Shown in pieces: positions 4,679-5,694 of a DNA stretch of 5,694 nucleotides; position 1 is the first letter of the stretch, and every line of letters begins with the position of its first letter. The DNA comes from an uncultured Clostridia bacterium. Lineage in GTDB: Bacteria; Bacillota; Clostridia; Christensenellales; Borkfalkiaceae. The position numbers and the translations under genes are program-made. Where the stretch lies: positions 1-5,694 of the forward strand of contig CAMAHZ010000086.1 of assembly GCA_945834965.1 (NCBI GenBank), in the 5' to 3' direction. The notes beneath the pieces are model-generated. The model was not told the origin of the DNA and made no database searches. It worked only from the letters and a program-made list of their open reading frames with translations.

Positions 4679-5694
4679 ATGACCCCTAAAATCAAAGAAA
4701 TTTACAGCAAATATTTATCGCTTACCCAAAAGCTTTCCGACCCTTCTATCCCCGCCGGCGGCGAAGAATGGACGAAGATTGCCAAAGAGCAGTCCGAGCT
4801 TGCGGAGACCGCGGCTAAGTACGAAGAGTACCTTGCCGAGAGCAAGAAGGCTCAGCAGGCGGAAGAAGAGTTAAAGGTCGAAACCGACGCCGAGATGAGA
4901 GAGCTTTTAAACGAAGAAGTTTACGACTGTAAGCGCCGTTTAGAAGTCATTGAAGGCGAGCTTAAGATTCTGCTCTTGCCCAAGGATAAAAACGACGATA
5001 GAAACTGCATTATGGAAATAAGGGGCGGCGCAGGCGGCGAAGAAGCCGCTCTGTTTGCGGCAGAGCTATACCAGATGTATCTGCACTACTGCGAACACCA
5101 CCGCCTTAAAGTAGAAGTCGTGGACGAAAACGCAACCGAGCTCGGCGGCATTAAGGAAATAGTTTTAAATATTTCGGGCAAGGACGCGTATAAGCAGTTA
5201 AAGTTTGAAAGCGGCGTACACCGCGTGCAGAGAGTGCCTGAAACCGAATCGCAGGGCAGGGTACACACTTCAACTGCGACCGTTGCGGTAATGCCCGAAG
5301 CAGAGGACGTCGAAGTTGAAATCCGTGACGAAGACGTAAGGGTGGACGTGTACCGCTCTTCAGGCGCAGGCGGACAGAAGGTAAACAAGACCGAAACGGC
5401 TATAAGGCTTACGCACTTCCCCACGGGCATCGTCGTAACCTGTCAGGACGAGAGAAGTCAGCTTAAAAATAAGGACAAGGCGTACAAGGTTTTGCGCTCA
5501 AGGCTGTACGATTATTACAACGGTTTAAACCGTTCCGAACAGGACGCGCAGCGCAAATCGCTCGTAGGCAGGGGCGACAGGTCAGAGCGTATCCGCACCT
5601 ACAACTTCCCCCAAGGCAGGGTAACCGACCACAGAATAGGGCTTTCGCTCTTCTCCATAGACGCCTTTATGATGGGCGAGATTGACGAGATGGT
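4679..5694 (+). CDS. prfA: Peptide chain release factor 1 (C-terminus beyond the window)
   Basis: Cytoplasmic factor that reads UAA and UAG in the ribosomal A site and triggers hydrolysis of the finished peptide. 338 full codons are present; RF1 is usually about 355-360 residues, so only about 20 are missing. The N-terminal part (about 1-100) is charged and helical. IRGGAGGEEAALFA opens the core. The stop-codon-reading tripeptide is P187-E188-T189 within VPETESQGRVHTS, the PxT form that marks RF1 (RF2 has SPF). The catalytic GGQ is 231-233 in SGAGGQKVNKTETA; Gln233 is the expected PrmC target. The residue after GGQ is Lys234, where His is usual. YNFPQGRVTDHRIGLS is the classic C-terminal block. 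The ATG at 4679 has a good ribosome binding site and follows prmC by 18 bp, so enzyme and substrate are probably co-transcribed. Confidence 0.97.
   Translation, partial: MTPKIKEIYSKYLSLTQKLSDPSIPAGGEEWTKIAKEQSELAETAAKYEEYLAESKKAQQAEEELKVETDAEMRELLNEEVYDCKRRLEVIEGELKILLLPKDKNDDRNCIMEIRGGAGGEEAALFAAELYQMYLHYCEHHRLKVEVVDENATELGGIKEIVLNISGKDAYKQLKFESGVHRVQRVPETESQGRVHTSTATVAVMPEAEDVEVEIRDEDVRVDVYRSSGAGGQKVNKTETAIRLTHFPTGIVVTCQDERSQLKNKDKAYKVLRSRLYDYYNGLNRSEQDAQRKSLVGRGDRSERIRTYNFPQGRVTDHRIGLSLFSIDAFMMGEIDEM

Noticed and set aside
5086..5430. 114-codon minus-strand frame antisense to prfA
   Set aside because: Ser/Thr-rich antisense shadow of a conserved gene, with no motif and no promoter.

Overview
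The window looks like chromosomal DNA from a member of the Firmicutes, most likely an uncultured or little-studied Clostridia lineage. This rests on the clostridial flavour of the cardiolipin synthase, the order rpmE / DUF1385 (YqhQ) / prmC / prfA, the sigma-A-type TTGAC(T)-N17-TATAAT promoters and the PET-type release factor 1. Base composition is intermediate by eye. No transposase, phage gene, CRISPR array, tRNA or rRNA is visible. The taxonomic call is inference.

Left part (1-2271, minus strand): two genes transcribed leftward, apparently as one unit. First comes a zinc-alcohol-dehydrogenase-family (MDR) protein that keeps its structural-zinc cysteines but has lost most catalytic-zinc ligands. 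21 bp later comes a membrane-anchored cardiolipin synthase (phospholipase D superfamily), whose C-terminus runs off the left edge. An 8-bp perfect hairpin sits on their junction, with the MDR stop codon in its loop.

Centre (2272-2459): a divergent AT-rich control region. The leftward promoter (TTGATT-N17-TATAAT) lies so close to the MDR gene that the mRNA should be leaderless or nearly so, and a perfect 14-bp palindrome fills its spacer. The rightward promoter (TTGACT-N17-TATAAT) drives rpmE. A 9-bp direct repeat lies between the two promoters.

Right part (2460-5694, plus strand): a translation-related cluster. rpmE (ribosomal protein L31, zinc form) is followed by a probable intrinsic terminator and about 100 bases of potentially folded leader. 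Then comes a 613-residue open frame that joins a membrane DUF1385/YqhQ-like protein to a complete PrmC release-factor glutamine methyltransferase. 18 bp further on is prfA (release factor 1), the substrate of PrmC, cut about 20 residues before its expected end by the right edge. Thus the enzyme that methylates the GGQ glutamine and the protein carrying that glutamine are consecutive, and the enzyme appears to be tethered to a membrane domain.

The most notable points are the YqhQ-PrmC fusion, the degenerate MDR enzyme, and its start-overlapping promoter with an operator-like palindrome. Nothing here amounts to a clear new defence or mobile system.
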